From contig NZ_LT984803.1 in assembly GCF_900250115.1 (NCBI RefSeq), forward strand, positions 2,383,583 to 2,447,582: DNA of 64,000 bases, written 5' to 3'. The notes below the pieces were generated by a model, which saw nothing but the letters and a program-made list of their open reading frames with translations, ran no database searches and was not told the origin of the DNA. The position numbers were made by a program, and so were the translations under genes. Each line of letters opens with the position of its first letter. Positions within the stretch are counted from its first letter, which is position 1. Source of the stretch: Cupriavidus taiwanensis. GTDB lineage: Bacteria > Pseudomonadota > Gammaproteobacteria > Burkholderiales > Burkholderiaceae. Below, one piece after another: positions 63,771 through 64,000 of this stretch.

Positions 63771-64000
63771 AATGCTCCGCATATCGTCATCCCTCTCTCT
63801 ACCGTCGCCCTGGAGATTCTTGCACGCCGACGTCAGTTCGCCCCGGACCCCTCCGGCCCCGTCTGGTTTGCACCGGCGCGTACGCGTGGCAGAAAGACGC
63901 GTGAGATTGCACTGCTCTCTGACCCACGCGCATCCTGGACTCTCATCGAAGAGGCAATCGGCGGCCTGCATTTCACCCCACATGACAATCGAAGGACGTT
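63771..64000 (+). pseudogene. Tyrosine integrase, 3' part (continues beyond the window)
   Basis: Frame: NAPHIVIPLSTVALEILARR, 'QFAPDPSGPVWFAPARTRGR', 'LIEEAIGGLHFTPHDNRRT'. HDNRRT is the His-x-x-Arg box of tyrosine recombinases; the active Tyr lies to the right, outside the window. Same gene as 60211-61207. Confidence 0.85.

Overview
The window is GC-rich DNA from a betaproteobacterium of the Burkholderiaceae, most likely Cupriavidus or a close Ralstonia-type relative. This rests on the conserved housekeeping order (thyA-folA, pmbA, darP, mog, orn, M48 peptidase, rsgA), a Bug-type TTT receptor, polyhydroxybutyrate genes, and a manganese riboswitch in front of a TerC protein. No species call can be made without a search.

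Left accessory block (1-8.5 kb). A truncated outer-membrane efflux lipoprotein is followed by a family of six small proteins (two on the minus strand, four on the plus strand). Each carries a 26-residue double-glycine leader like those of bacteriocins and microcins. Two of the genes form a cassette (about 0.69 kb) that is present twice in inverted orientation. The two copies bracket two DUF4399 proteins, an exported SUMF1/FGE-fold protein and a membrane Ser/Thr kinase. Both copies share a strongly conserved leader with a sigma-54 type -24/-12 promoter. This is the best candidate for an undescribed system.

Core region (9-37 kb). It holds two DEAD-box helicases, an EgtB/EgtD-type pair, a yybP-ykoY riboswitch with terC, thyA-folA, an IS481-family insertion inside an intergenic palindrome, then pmbA, darP, mog, an AEC carrier, orn, an M48 peptidase, rsgA, a DUF2007 protein, a CobD-like protein, a pirin/LysR divergon, gluQ, rhlE, a Bug receptor, a CoA-transferase/IclR divergon with a clear operator, a deaminase, and a phasin-like/PHB depolymerase pair.

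Second accessory cluster (38-44 kb). A frameshifted tandem-HTH LuxR gene precedes five co-oriented genes: an internally repeated protein, a subtilase, two membrane proteins and a GH19 endolysin-like enzyme.

Variable right part (44.6-64 kb). LysR regulators, MFS carriers, an aldehyde dehydrogenase, a quinone oxidoreductase and a relic of maleylacetate reductase/metallo-beta-lactamase genes suggest aromatic or xenobiotic metabolism. An IS30 element and IS30 relics flank a small island with a membrane protein and an Fnr-like regulator. The right end is the edge of an integrated element: a tRNA 3' fragment with its terminator, arrays of TGGAAA motifs, and a tyrosine integrase split by an IS21-family element.
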